Translations under genes and position numbers: made by a program
Part shown: in pieces, positions 23,062 through 32,280 of the stretch
Numbering within the stretch: the first letter of the stretch is position 1
Layout: every line of letters starts with the position of its first letter
Assembly (NCBI GenBank): GCA_027625915.1
Contig: JANTQA010000008.1
Location: 1,175,001 to 1,239,000 of the forward strand
Length of the DNA stretch: 64,000 nucleotides
From: Anaeramoeba flamelloides
Lineage: Eukaryota; Metamonada; Anaeramoebidae
Direction of reading: 5' to 3'
The notes under the pieces: model-generated
What the model was told of the DNA's origin: nothing
Databases searched by the model: none
The model's input: only the letters and a program-made list of their open reading frames with translations

Positions 23062-24103
23062 TTCTTATTATTTTATTTTTTGTCTTGTAATGATTGTTTT
23101 GGATTATATTATGAAAAGGGACAAAAAAGACCCGAAAGTTTGGATTGAATTTAGAGAGTTTAATGGTGAAGATGTATAATTCCCAAACAAGAAAAGGGAA
23201 TTTAATTTTGAATAATAATTAGTTTAAAAAAAAAGTTGTGGTAGTTTGTTTGGTTGAAGTTTTTCACTTTTGTGAATAGTATTTTTTTTATGTTGTTTTG
23301 GTTGGGGGTGGTTTGGTTGAAAACGAAAATAAAAATTTCTGAAATCACGAAGGAAGTTACGATCTTTCAAAAATAGAATTATGGAAAAAATGTTGTTATT
23401 ATTTTGTTTTTTTATTTAAAGCCTGAAACTTGTTGGTATTTCTTTTTCTCTTGGGACAATGTGTTTCCTTATTATTCACATCTTATGATTTTCCTTACAT
23501 CGCTTTGTTAAGGAAGTAAAAATTTTCTTCTTTTTGAATTACGTTATTTTTTTTCACTAAATTTTTAGATTAAGGGATTAATAATTTTGTGAAAGAAATG
23601 ATCTTCCATTAATTCATAACACACATACATTTTTCATTTGAATTTTATCCAATATCAGACTATTCAAAAACTCCAATTCAAGAAAATCACTTTTCCTTGA
23701 ATATTTTTTTGAAGTCGATTGGTAATTAAGGTGGGTAATCAGAACCACTTGAACAAGATTTAGATAAAGGTACTTTAAACGAATGAAATTTAATCACACT
23801 TGGATTTAAAACCTTAAGAACAAATTATTGAGAAACAATTTGAAAAAATTTTCCTTTTATTAATAGAGTTTTCAAAGAAGAGGTACTTTTTTTTTTTCTT
23901 GTATAAGTTTAAAAAGGAATAGGAAAATGAAAATTTCCCTCTAAATAATTTCAATCCTGGTATACAAAAACCATGTAAACTAATTTAGAGAGGGGAAAGC
24001 TACAATAATTTTCAATACAAGTAATTTTGAAGAAATAGAAGGGTCATTTTCAATGAGGATGATTGTTTAAAAATAAAATTATTCTCACAATATTGTTTAC
24101 AAA
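23062..24103. promoter_or_regulatory. Upstream region of the bZIP gene, no specific site identified
   Basis: About 1 kb of AT-rich sequence upstream of the bZIP start presumably holds its promoter. No motif can be named with confidence and no other gene is seen. Confidence 0.25.
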
Positions 24104-25374
24104 TAATAGAGGTTTTGATGATAACATGCTTAATTCACGATAAAGTTACAAAAATCAACATAATTTCTATCAAATTGTGATATATCAGAAAAGCGCGATA
24201 TTCAATATTATCGCGATAGTTATTAAAAAAACATGATATTCTAACAAATCGCAAAATTCTATCAAATCGCTATAAATTCCAAAATATAGCGATTAAAAAG
24301 TAACCGAGATATAATAGTTGATGTATTTTTGGACTAATTGAGTAATATTATAACAAAAAAATTTTTTTTGCTTAAAAAATAGCTTAGGTGAAAAAAAGTC
24401 ATTCTTTGAAAAAACAACACAAAAGATATTTGATCCAATCAAGGAGCGGATCAAAGAGTTTTATTGTATTTTCTTTTGATTTAGTTGGCAAACCTATCGA
24501 TCCTTTAAGATCAACAACAACAATAATAACAAAAGAGAAAAAATATTTTTTCAATTTATCGTGGTGTTGTAAATTGCCTTGAATAATTAGCTTCTAAAAC
24601 AACCAATCCTTTATCTATTCTTTAAAAAAACATATTCTTGGTTTAAAATATTTTCATTTTTTCCGAAAGCTAAAAGGAGTTGGATAACATTTCAAAAGCT
24701 CTCACAACATTCTTGCATTATGATCACCAATTATTAAGGTTTTTTATACAAAATTGTTGTCTTCTTCTTCTTTTTCTTCTTTGAGGATCTTTGTATTGGT
24801 CAGAAAATACAATTAGAGCTTAGAGGTGTTTTTTTGATCGATCACCAATAAGAAGGAAAATTATTCTTTATTTTTTTTGGCTATTTAAAATTGTGAATGT
24901 AAAAAGTATATTTTAAGAAAACATCTCTATCTTATATTTAAAGTGTATTTTCTAAAATGGGTAATTATTTGTTTGATCATAAAATTTGTTTGAGATATTA
25001 GATTGTGTTCAAAAAAAAAAATGAAAAGAAAAAAAATTTGTGTTTCCACAACAAACCAAATTCATTTCCTTTATAAAAGTTGTCTGTCTTTCAAAACTTT
25101 CAAAAAGTTGAAGACACTTCATAATACTTACAAACACCTTCAAGCATTTATTAAAGGGGAAAGTGTTGTAAAAGTCTAGAGATTTTTAGTAAGATGATTT
25201 CATAATAATAATTTTTCATTTTTTCGCAATAAAGTTGGAAGTCGCGATTTTATGATTTTTATCCCGATTTTATGATTTTTCACGATAAAGTTGGACTAAT
25301 CGCGATTTTTTAATACTATTGCGACTTTATTATTAATATCATGATAATAAATGTTATCATCAAAACCTCTAATA
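24104..25374 (+). mobile_element. Foldback-type element with CGCGAT-rich subterminal arrays, copy 1
   Basis: Ends GAGGTTTTGATGATAACAT and the reverse complement GTTATCATCAAAACCTC match perfectly for at least 17 bp, and the 5-bp sequence TAATA directly flanks both sides. Inside each end lie about 200 bp packed with ATCGCGAT, ATCGTGAT and TTTATCGC-like motifs. The centre (24388-25150) is shared with copy 2. It includes a 64-codon ORF (24388-24582) whose DNA is similar in copy 2, though nothing recognisable is encoded and no transposase is present. Confidence 0.85.
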
Positions 25375-25573
25375 TATTTTCAGTCTACTGTAATATTATA
25401 AAATTGTTATAAAGAAAAACTCATCTTAAAAGTGCAAAACTCCCATATTTTATTTCAAGAATATGTTTTCCATTGTTTAAATCATTTAGTTTACTATATT
25501 CTAGTTTAAAGGGGGGGGGTAACTTTTTAAATACTTTCAGGATAGCCTAGCCACACTTCCACTAATTGTAAAG

Positions 25574-26196
25574 AATATATATATATATATATAAAAAGGT
25601 ATTTGCAAAAAAGTGGGGTATTTTTTTTTAACATTTCATAAAAAATCATCTTTGTTAGTGGAGTTATTAGTTAATTGAAAAAACCAAATTAAGATTAATA
25701 CTAATATCGATTGAATCAATTACTTATGTATTTTATTTCAAAATATGTTGGATGAAATATTTCCAAAAAATGCAGAAAAAAAATAACACTTTTCTAGGGG
25801 AAAACAATGTACGAACAATTTCAATAAAAACTCGAAATATGGAAAGGTTACAAATGATTTTTTAAACAATAAAATGCAGTTATATGTTTTCAATTCTATT
25901 TGAAAATTCGTTGAGATTAAACAAGTTATGAAAACGGTTTTTTTGATCAAAAAGAAAATAATAAAGACTAATTTTCACCCCTAAAAAATATCAGATAAAA
26001 TCAAGATCAGAAATTTTAATATCTTTTATATATGTAACACAATACTAAGAAATAAATTGAATTATCATCAAGAATGGATAAATGATGGTTAATGATTTTG
26101 AATGTTTAAATACTTTTTTGAAGATTTGATTTAAGAGATATATTTTAGAATAAATTTACCCCACTTTATTGGAAATATCTTATATATATATATATA
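25574..26196. mobile_element. (TA)n-bounded MITE-like element
   Basis: A TA microsatellite lies at each edge (25574-25593 and about 26180-26196). Just inside are facing ends: AAGGTATTTGCAAAAAAGTG then GGGTA on the left, and on the right AAGATATTTCCAATAAAGTG then GGGTA when reverse complemented. The layout suggests insertion into, or duplication of, a TA repeat. A 70-codon minus-strand ORF inside is not supported. A related end with the same TA tract lies at 63366-63410. Confidence 0.65.
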
Positions 26197-26559
26197 ATCT
26201 TTTTTACTTCTTTTTATTCATCCTCACATATGATACTTTTATTTTTGACTAAAAAATCAACAATGTTTTATATTTTATTAATATTCTATATGGTATCAGG
26301 ATAGGAAATCCCTACACTTTTGTATAACTATCTTACTTTCGGATTAATATACCCATTTAATGAAAGTTGTCTATAACCGTTCCAAACCCGTATTGAAAAT
26401 TTAAAGATATAAAATTGATTTTCTATTATAAAATTTTGTCACCAATAATAAAAAAATAAAATTATTATTACAATTTATCTTAAACTTTTAAATTTCTTCA
26501 CAAATTATTTAAATATATATTAAATATTTATTATAAGAAGAAAATAAGAACAGGGTCTT

Positions 26560-26826
26560 TTAATCTCTGGGGAAAATTATAATAACTTGGAAATAGATGA
26601 AGATATCAATCATTATTTATGGAATTGTCTATTCTATGAAAAAAATCCAAAATTTTGGATCAAATTGTTAATTCAAATAAACAAAAATAACTGGAACAAT
26701 ATCTCTGATATTCTTTAGAATAATGACTCAATAGTTATTTTATCATTGGCGGTCGATTAAGAAAATTGTGTTTATTTTTACAAATTTCTAAATAAAAAGT
26801 TAGAAAATGGAGAAGCGCCCCCCCCC
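26560..26826 (+). pseudogene. LINE relic: C-terminal part of a non-LTR retrotransposon ORF, ending in nine C
   Basis: One frame reads DINHYLWNCLFYEKN then PKFWIKLLIQINKNNWNN, resembling the conserved H-x3-W-x-C segment near the C-terminus of many LINE polyproteins. Two in-frame stops (after SDIL and after SLAVD) interrupt it, so it is decayed. A run of nine C (26818-26826) follows immediately. 56770-57004 encodes a related peptide and also ends in an oligo-C run. No reverse transcriptase core is recognisable upstream, so the copy is 5'-truncated, as LINEs often are. Confidence 0.6.
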
Positions 26827-27029
26827 GAGTACTGTTAAGTGTCGTCATATGTTGAGGGTATTGTGAAATTCTTGTTATTGTTTCGAAAATATACCGATTT
26901 TATAATAAAAACATAAATTAAAATTTGATAGATGTATATATAGGGAAATTAATTATCTCTCTAAGAGATAAAAAAATATATAAACTGTGAAATTAATAAT
27001 AGGAAAAGAAAAAATAGTTCTAATTTTTT

Positions 27030-27330
27030 TGGTTTTGATATTTATGGGCAAATTCATTAAAAAATACATTACTGGGGATCTTTAATTTCCAATATTGTTA
27101 AAATCTCATGTTTTTACATTTTAAAAACAATAATTTGAAAAAAAAAAATGAATTTTTGGTTTCTATGGTTTCTTTTCTTGGAATTTACTTTTTTTCTTTG
27201 GTTTTAACAAAAAAAAAAAAAATTGAACCAAGTAAGAGAAGTAGAAATTTTGATCTTATTTGATAGATATTGAATTTTCTATTTCATAAAAGATTATTTT
27301 ATAATAGAGACCTAATTTATATATCTTATA
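27030..27330 (+). repeat. Dispersed family R, copy 2 (no MITE)
   Basis: Colinear with 14100-14660 but lacking the 200-bp MITE: at the corresponding point it reads TTGGTTTTAACAAAAAA where copy 1 has TTGGTTTTTA, the MITE, then TACATAAAAAA. It serves as an empty-site reference. Confidence 0.75.
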
Positions 27331-28299
27331 AATGAACATTATGTTACTGAAAAAACTGTATTATAAATATGTGTTCTCATTTTTCCATTATTATTTTTTT
27401 TTTTTTTTGGTAATTTTATTATAATATGGAATTTTAATTTTGTTGAAAACAAAAAATGAATAGAAAAAGTTTTTTTATATTAAAAAAAAATAATTTTCTT
27501 TTTATCTCGAATTTTCTGAATTATTGTACTTATAAAAATTTTCTCCATAAAGTTGGATTAAGGTTGTTTTTTAAAATATTATATAGAATCCGAAGTCTAT
27601 ATCAAGATAGGCATGGTTGTCAGCAAAATTTCTAATTTTTTTAAGTTTTCTATTTCTCAGCTGATATTTTTATCTTGTATTTTTTTTGGAAGATTTTCAT
27701 TTATCTGAGATTTGTTCAATTTCAAAAATTTCTAATTTATTTTTGAGCTTATATCTTCTTTTATAGATTGAAATTCCATCTTGATCAAATTTTGTTTCCG
27801 TTTTAAAAAACATTTACGATGGGCGTGGGTTAATTTTCAAAAAAAAAAAAAATGTTACTTTTTTATACATCCCAACATCTATTGAGTTAGAATCTTTTCT
27901 AATTAAGATTAATCATACCCAATGTCTAGAATAATTAGCTGCTACATTTTGTGTTTCAGCATTCATAATTATTGTTTTTTTTTTTTTTTTTTGATTAAAA
28001 TTAGTTTTACTTTTTTTCTTTTTTTTTCTAAATATTTTTCTATTTTTAAAGTCTAATTCCTAAATCTTTTATTTTGGATAAATTATTCAATTTTAGTCTT
28101 TTATTAATATTTAGATTCGTTCCCAATTTTGGAATAATTTTATTTATTATTACTTTTGCTTCTCAAAAAAAAAAAAACAATCAAATTATTATTTAACTTT
28201 TATTCTTTAATTTTTGTAGGTTTTTGGTACCAATTATTTTCCATTTTTGGGGTTGGATTTTATTAAAATAAATAAAACATATTTAAGGGCCGAGTTATT
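27331..28299. other. Intergenic, no gene supported
   Basis: T-rich sequence with several homopolymer runs and a pair of ATTTCTAATTT-containing blocks near 27628 and 27728. No gene, RNA or clear repeat partner seen. Confidence 0.4.
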
Positions 28300-28900
28300 T
28301 ATTGTGAAAAGGCACCATACTCCAGGGGTGACCTGAGACCAAAAAGGGTATTGTGAAATAGGCCTTCTTTTGGTTGACAAAATTCAAATAACAAAAAAAA
28401 AAATTATATAGGATCTCTTTGACAAAAAATTCAACGAAGAAAAAGAGTTCTCAATTTCAAAAAATCAAAATTTAAAAAAAAAAAATTCATCTTTTCTCAT
28501 TTTCTTTTTCAAAAGAGGCTAAATTTCTTTAATTTAAAACAAATTGATTTCTTGTATTTCGCAATCAATTTTATTCGATTTAGTCTGATTTGTGGTTATT
28601 TTAAAACCCTCGAAATTTGACCAAGTAAGGATTAGGTAATAGTCTTTCAATAAAAATAACTCATTTGAAAAAAGAAAAAAAAGAAAAAAAAAGTCACCAA
28701 GATCTCAAAAAGCGCCAAAGAGAGACACTTCAAAACTGACATAGTTGTTTTCAGAATTGTAATTCACGACCATTCTAATTGGAAATTGAGTGTCGATCTT
28801 TGGCGCTTTTTTCTAAAAATGTCCTCATTTTTAGTTGTTGATTTTTGGAGATCGATAGTACATCATAGGTTGGTTGGTTTTTGATTGGTGTTAGGTCCTC
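28300..28900 (+). repeat. Dispersed family E, copy 1
   Basis: Colinear with the reverse complements of 35600-36650 and 55150-55740. Shared blocks: GGGTATTGTGAAAT, TCTTTTGGTTGACAAAATT, AAAATAACCACAAATCAGACT (complement strand), GATCTCAAAAAGCGCCAAAG, ATTCTAATTGGAAATTGAGT and ATCTTTGGCGCTTTTT. The AGCGCCAAAG and CTTTGGCGCT blocks face each other about 110 bp apart, forming an internal hairpin. Confidence 0.7.
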
Positions 28901-29203
28901 AATAAAATTACTAAAAAGTTTTTTTCCATTTCAGAATAAAAAATTTCACCGTAATGACTCTACCCTGAAACTCAAAATTGCTCAAAATCAAAATTCGACG
29001 AGCTACAGCATATGTCAACCACGTTTTATTTTGAGAGTTTCCTTTTGCAAAATTTTCCTACCTGTGAATTTAAAAAGGATTTTAATGGATATTGAACAAT
29101 GCCAATTGAAGAACAAAAAACAAAAACATTATTCTTTTTCTTTAAAAAGGAGTTCATAATTCTAAAAATTTATGTAAATGATTGAGATTTATTTCAAAAT
29201 TTA

Positions 29204-30343
29204 TTAATTAAACAGTTGTTTTTCTAAATCAATTAATTGATTTACAAATCCAGTATTTGGATCTATTAAAGAACGGCAATACTTAACCCATTCGTAGGCT
29301 TGCTGATAAGATAAATTGTGGTATTTCATTAAATAATAAATAATAACGGCAGAGCTTCTTGAGATTCCTAATCTGCAATGGACGAGTATTTTTGAATCGT
29401 TCCCATTGATGAGATCTGCAACTTGGTCAACAATTTTAATAATATCAATGTTGACTTGGTCGTCAAAGGGTATTGAAAGATGCTCGATGCCTAACTTTGA
29501 ATAAAGATCCAAATCTAAACTTTTCTCTTCTTCAACTTCGATGGCAAGGTTAATGATACGTTTAATTTTTAAGATTTTTAAAATGTTTTCATTATTTGCG
29601 GTGCGAAGTGATCCCAACCATAAAAAATCGGGGACAACCTCAGAAGGGTGTTTACATTTAACAATTTGTTTTGTGCCATGATAATTTTTTTTTTTTATTT
29701 TTCTTTGTTTTAAAAATCCTCGACTAAAATAATTTTGTTTTTGCTTTCCAAGATTCTCTTGTTCTTGTTCTTTTTCTTTTTCTTTTTCATTGCCGTTGTC
29801 ATTGTCATTATAATTTTCTAAATCCATATTATTTTCGTTTTGACTGAAATTATAATTAAGGTTCATGTTGTTTTTGTTATTAGTGTTTAAAAAACCCTTG
29901 GTCTTCTTGTTATTTTCAGATCGAAGATCAAACAAAGACAAATCGCCTTCGCACAGCCACGGGTACTTGGTAGCAAAGGACTCAAACCCACCATTCAAAA
30001 TAAACACGTTTTCATAATTGTCTTCTTCTAATGATAATTGAATTGGCTCCAATAAAGCTTCCTCACCTTTATTTGAAACTAATACAATGGCCAAAAGCTT
30101 TCTCGATTTATATAGATATTTTGAATAGCCTCGAAAAATTGAAAAAAGCTGTGTTCGGATATTTTGTTCCAAATTGGTTTTTGAATATGGGAAATTTTTG
30201 GAATATCGGATCGATTCCTTGAGAAATAAATCAGGAGATCGGAAGTCGATAATTGAAAAATGAATTTCTGGTAGTGTGAATAAATTTAAAACTTGAAACG
30301 GTTCAACAAAGGGTAAGTTATTGAAATAAAGCTGAGTGCTCAT
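29204..30343 (-). CDS. Rhodanese-domain dual-specificity protein phosphatase
   Basis: Single-exon ORF of 379 codons, ATG at 30343. The N-terminal ~140 residues resemble a rhodanese/CH2 domain (IHFSIIDFRSPDLFLKESIR, NVFILNGGFESFATKYPW). A low-complexity N/E/K-rich linker follows (about 150-215). The dual-specificity phosphatase domain starts near 225 (VPDFLWLGSLRTANNENIL). Its signature is HCRLGISRS with Cys323 as nucleophile and Arg329, and FDDQ at 293-296 carries the likely general acid. All catalytic elements are present, so an active enzyme is expected, unlike pseudophosphatases of the STYX type. Rhodanese plus DSP is the layout of MAP-kinase phosphatases and of STYXL1. The substrate is unknown; a MAPK is a family-based guess. 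The C-terminus ends in a short helix typical of DSP domains. Confidence 0.9.
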   Translation of the reverse strand: MSTQLYFNNLPFVEPFQVLNLFTLPEIHFSIIDFRSPDLFLKESIRYSKNFPYSKTNLEQNIRTQLFSIFRGYSKYLYKSRKLLAIVLVSNKGEEALLEPIQLSLEEDNYENVFILNGGFESFATKYPWLCEGDLSLFDLRSENNKKTKGFLNTNNKNNMNLNYNFSQNENNMDLENYNDNDNGNEKEKEKEQEQENLGKQKQNYFSRGFLKQRKIKKKNYHGTKQIVKCKHPSEVVPDFLWLGSLRTANNENILKILKIKRIINLAIEVEEEKSLDLDLYSKLGIEHLSIPFDDQVNIDIIKIVDQVADLINGNDSKILVHCRLGISRSSAVIIYYLMKYHNLSYQQAYEWVKYCRSLIDPNTGFVNQLIDLEKQLFN

Positions 30344-30847
30344 AATTTCTTAAGCAAAGAAAAAGAATAACAAATTGTTTGTTTTAATTTTTGTTTGCAA
30401 AATAATGTTAAAAAATGAAAGTTTTAACGTTGTTGAAATGTTTGTTTTAAAAATTTTTTAATGAGTGTTTCTTGTGTTTTTGAACGAATATAGAACTCGT
30501 TTTAGAACGTAATAAAGCCAATTTATTTGAGTCTGCTCTTGTGAAAAAAAAAAAAAGTTCGATACTTTTTTTAAGAAATTTTTAGATTTCAATTGTTCAT
30601 CAATTTCATAAATGATCAATTTTACTTCTTATTGTTTAGTCAACAAAAGTGAAAATGTTGTCTCAAGTGTTTGGATCGTTATGACTTCTAATTTTAATTA
30701 CTGAATGTCTTGATATTTAAGAATAGTAATGGGGATTGTTTTAAGTTGGTCCTTTTGAAACGACCATTAAAGAAACTTTTGAACAACCAAACTATTAAAG
30801 TGGATTGAACTATGACCATCTTTTAAAGCAGTTTAAAAAGATTTATT
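30344..30847. promoter_or_regulatory. Upstream region of the phosphatase gene
   Basis: AT-rich with an A-run at 30544-30555. No specific site can be assigned and no other gene is seen. Confidence 0.25.
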
Positions 30848-31013
30848 ACTGGTATTTGAATTATAAATGGGAAAGATTTTTAACTTTATTTTTTTCTTTA
30901 ATAATTAGAGTTTTCCAAGAAAGTAGGTTGTAGTTTCTTACATTGTTTGAAAAAGGAAATTGAAAATGAAAGTCAAAGTCAAAGTCTTTCCCATTTAAAA
31001 TTCAAATACCAGT
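30848..31013. repeat. Small inverted-repeat element, about 166 bp
   Basis: ACTGGTATTTGAATTATAAA then TGGGAAAGA on the left faces TCTTTCCCATTT then AAAATTCAAATACCAGT on the right, about 30 bp with one to two mismatches. Structure suggests a MITE; no other copy recognised. Confidence 0.6.
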
Positions 31014-31079
31014 GGATCAAAAAAATCGATATTTATTGGAATTTTGAATGATTTGATTCTTCTTTCAAAGCTCACTTAC

Positions 31080-31190
31080 TCAACTATTAAACATGCACTT
31101 AATAAGATATTCGACCAATAATTTTCGATAAAGTTGATTATTATACCAAAATATTAATAACTAATTAAAAATGAAAAATTCCACACAAAT
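31080..31190 (-). repeat. Family J, copy 1
   Basis: The reverse complement contains GAGTTATTAATATTTTGG-like sequence, AATAATCAACTTTATCG and AAAATTATTGG, matching 34945-35060 on the plus strand. Confidence 0.55.
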
Positions 31191-31336
31191 CAATAATATT
31201 CTTTAACAACCTAATCATAGGCCCAGGGTATTTACAATAAAACAACAAATAAAAACTCCACAAATACTAGTTTGTACTCAAAATAAATTATTTTTTTTCA
31301 TTTTTTGTTCAACACTTTTATAAATTAAAAATTAAT

Positions 31337-31339
31337 ATG
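31337..31339 (+). other. rps28: Candidate first coding exon of rps28 (ATG alone)
   Basis: ATG is directly followed by GT (31340-31341). Splicing to 31600 joins Met to Asp in frame. There is no direct support beyond frame and the expected protein length. Confidence 0.35.
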
Positions 31340-31468
31340 GTAACCATTTTTCAATTTAGGATAATTTATTAGGCCTACTAACCCAAATTAATTTCTTCTT
31401 TTCTCTTTCTTTAATATCCTTTTCAATTTTCAACAATCCTTTGCATTAATAGTCTACTGTAAGTTTTC

Positions 31469-31504
<36 letters not shown>

Positions 31505-31599
31505 CAATTTTGCTTTTTGACAAGATCTTTAAAATTGTTTGTTTCTTTTTTTTTTTTTTTTGATAATCAAATTCCAATACCAACCCCAATGATAATTAG

Positions 31600-31791
31600 G
31601 ACGAAAAAACACTTGTAACTGTAACCAAAGTACTCGGAAGAACTGGTGCATCAGGTGGTGTAAGCCAAGTTCGTGTCGAATTTATCGATGACAATACAAG
31701 AAATTTAATCCGTAATGTCAAAGGACCAGTCAAAGAAGGAGACATTCTTGTCCTTATGGAATCCGAAAGACAAGCACGTAGATTCAGATAA
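31600..31791 (+). CDS. rps28: Ribosomal protein eS28 (RPS28), main exon
   Basis: 63 codons starting [20 protein letters not shown], then [20 protein letters not shown] and [20 protein letters not shown], ending FR and TAA at 31789-31791. This is the nearly complete eS28 protein of the small ribosomal subunit, normally 64-69 residues. An acceptor AG at 31598-31599 opens the exon and no in-frame ATG precedes Asp, so the initiator Met must come from an upstream exon. ATG followed at once by GTAACC at 31337-31341 would supply Met alone in phase 0 with a 260-bp intron. A strong donor-like GTAAGT at 31459 has no ATG before it and could mark a 5'UTR intron instead. The long pyrimidine-rich tracts just upstream are consistent with splicing. 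Identity very sure; exon 1 is inference. Confidence 0.93.
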   Translation, partial: DEKTLVTVTKVLGRTGASGGVSQVRVEFIDDNTRNLIRNVKGPVKEGDILVLMESERQARRFR

Positions 31792-32280
31792 ACAATTTTT
31801 GAAAAAAAAAAAAAAAAGAAAAAAAATTTCTTTTTTCTTTTTCATTTGCTTTTAATAAATATTAAAGAGAGAATTGTAATGATTCTTCTTTAGTTTTTTT
31901 TTTTTTTCAAATACCAAAAAATCAAAAACAACTAAAAAACAAAAAACATAAACCTATAAAAAAACAAAAACCCTACTTATAAATGATCATGGAATTATAG
32001 GAAACAAATAAAACTATTTTTTTTCTTTTTCTTTTTCTTTTTCTTTTTCTATTTTGGAAAAGTTACTTTTGGTTGAAAGCAACAAACTTCCAAAACTTAA
32101 TTTTTTTTATTTGTTTTTTGATTGCTTTATTGTTTTTGTTAAAATTTCTTTGGGACTACTTTTCAAAAAACAATTCTGTTTGTGATGGGTGAATATTCAA
32201 TTTCACCATTACTCGTGATTTCTTGCAAATATAGTTTTTTTCTATGAGATTTCAGAATTACTTATTTTCAAATCTCTTTA
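31792..32280. other. 3' flank of rps28 with pyrimidine-rich tracts
   Basis: TTTTTC repeats at 32019-32050 and A-rich stretches. AATAAATATTAAAG at about 31855 could carry the polyadenylation signal. No gene. Confidence 0.4.

Noticed and set aside
22008-23179. Five overlapping ORFs on either strand around the bZIP gene
   Set aside because: Shadows of the Gln/Lys-rich coding sequence (Cys-Phe runs on the opposite strand).
24388-24582. 64-codon ORF inside foldback copy 1
   Set aside because: The DNA is similar in copy 2, but similarity extends equally over non-coding parts, so there is no sign of coding constraint.
28881-29159. 92-codon plus-strand ORF between family E and the phosphatase
   Set aside because: Partly inside the family E copy; no domain. 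Translation of LKSFFPFQNKKFHRNDS is not recognised.
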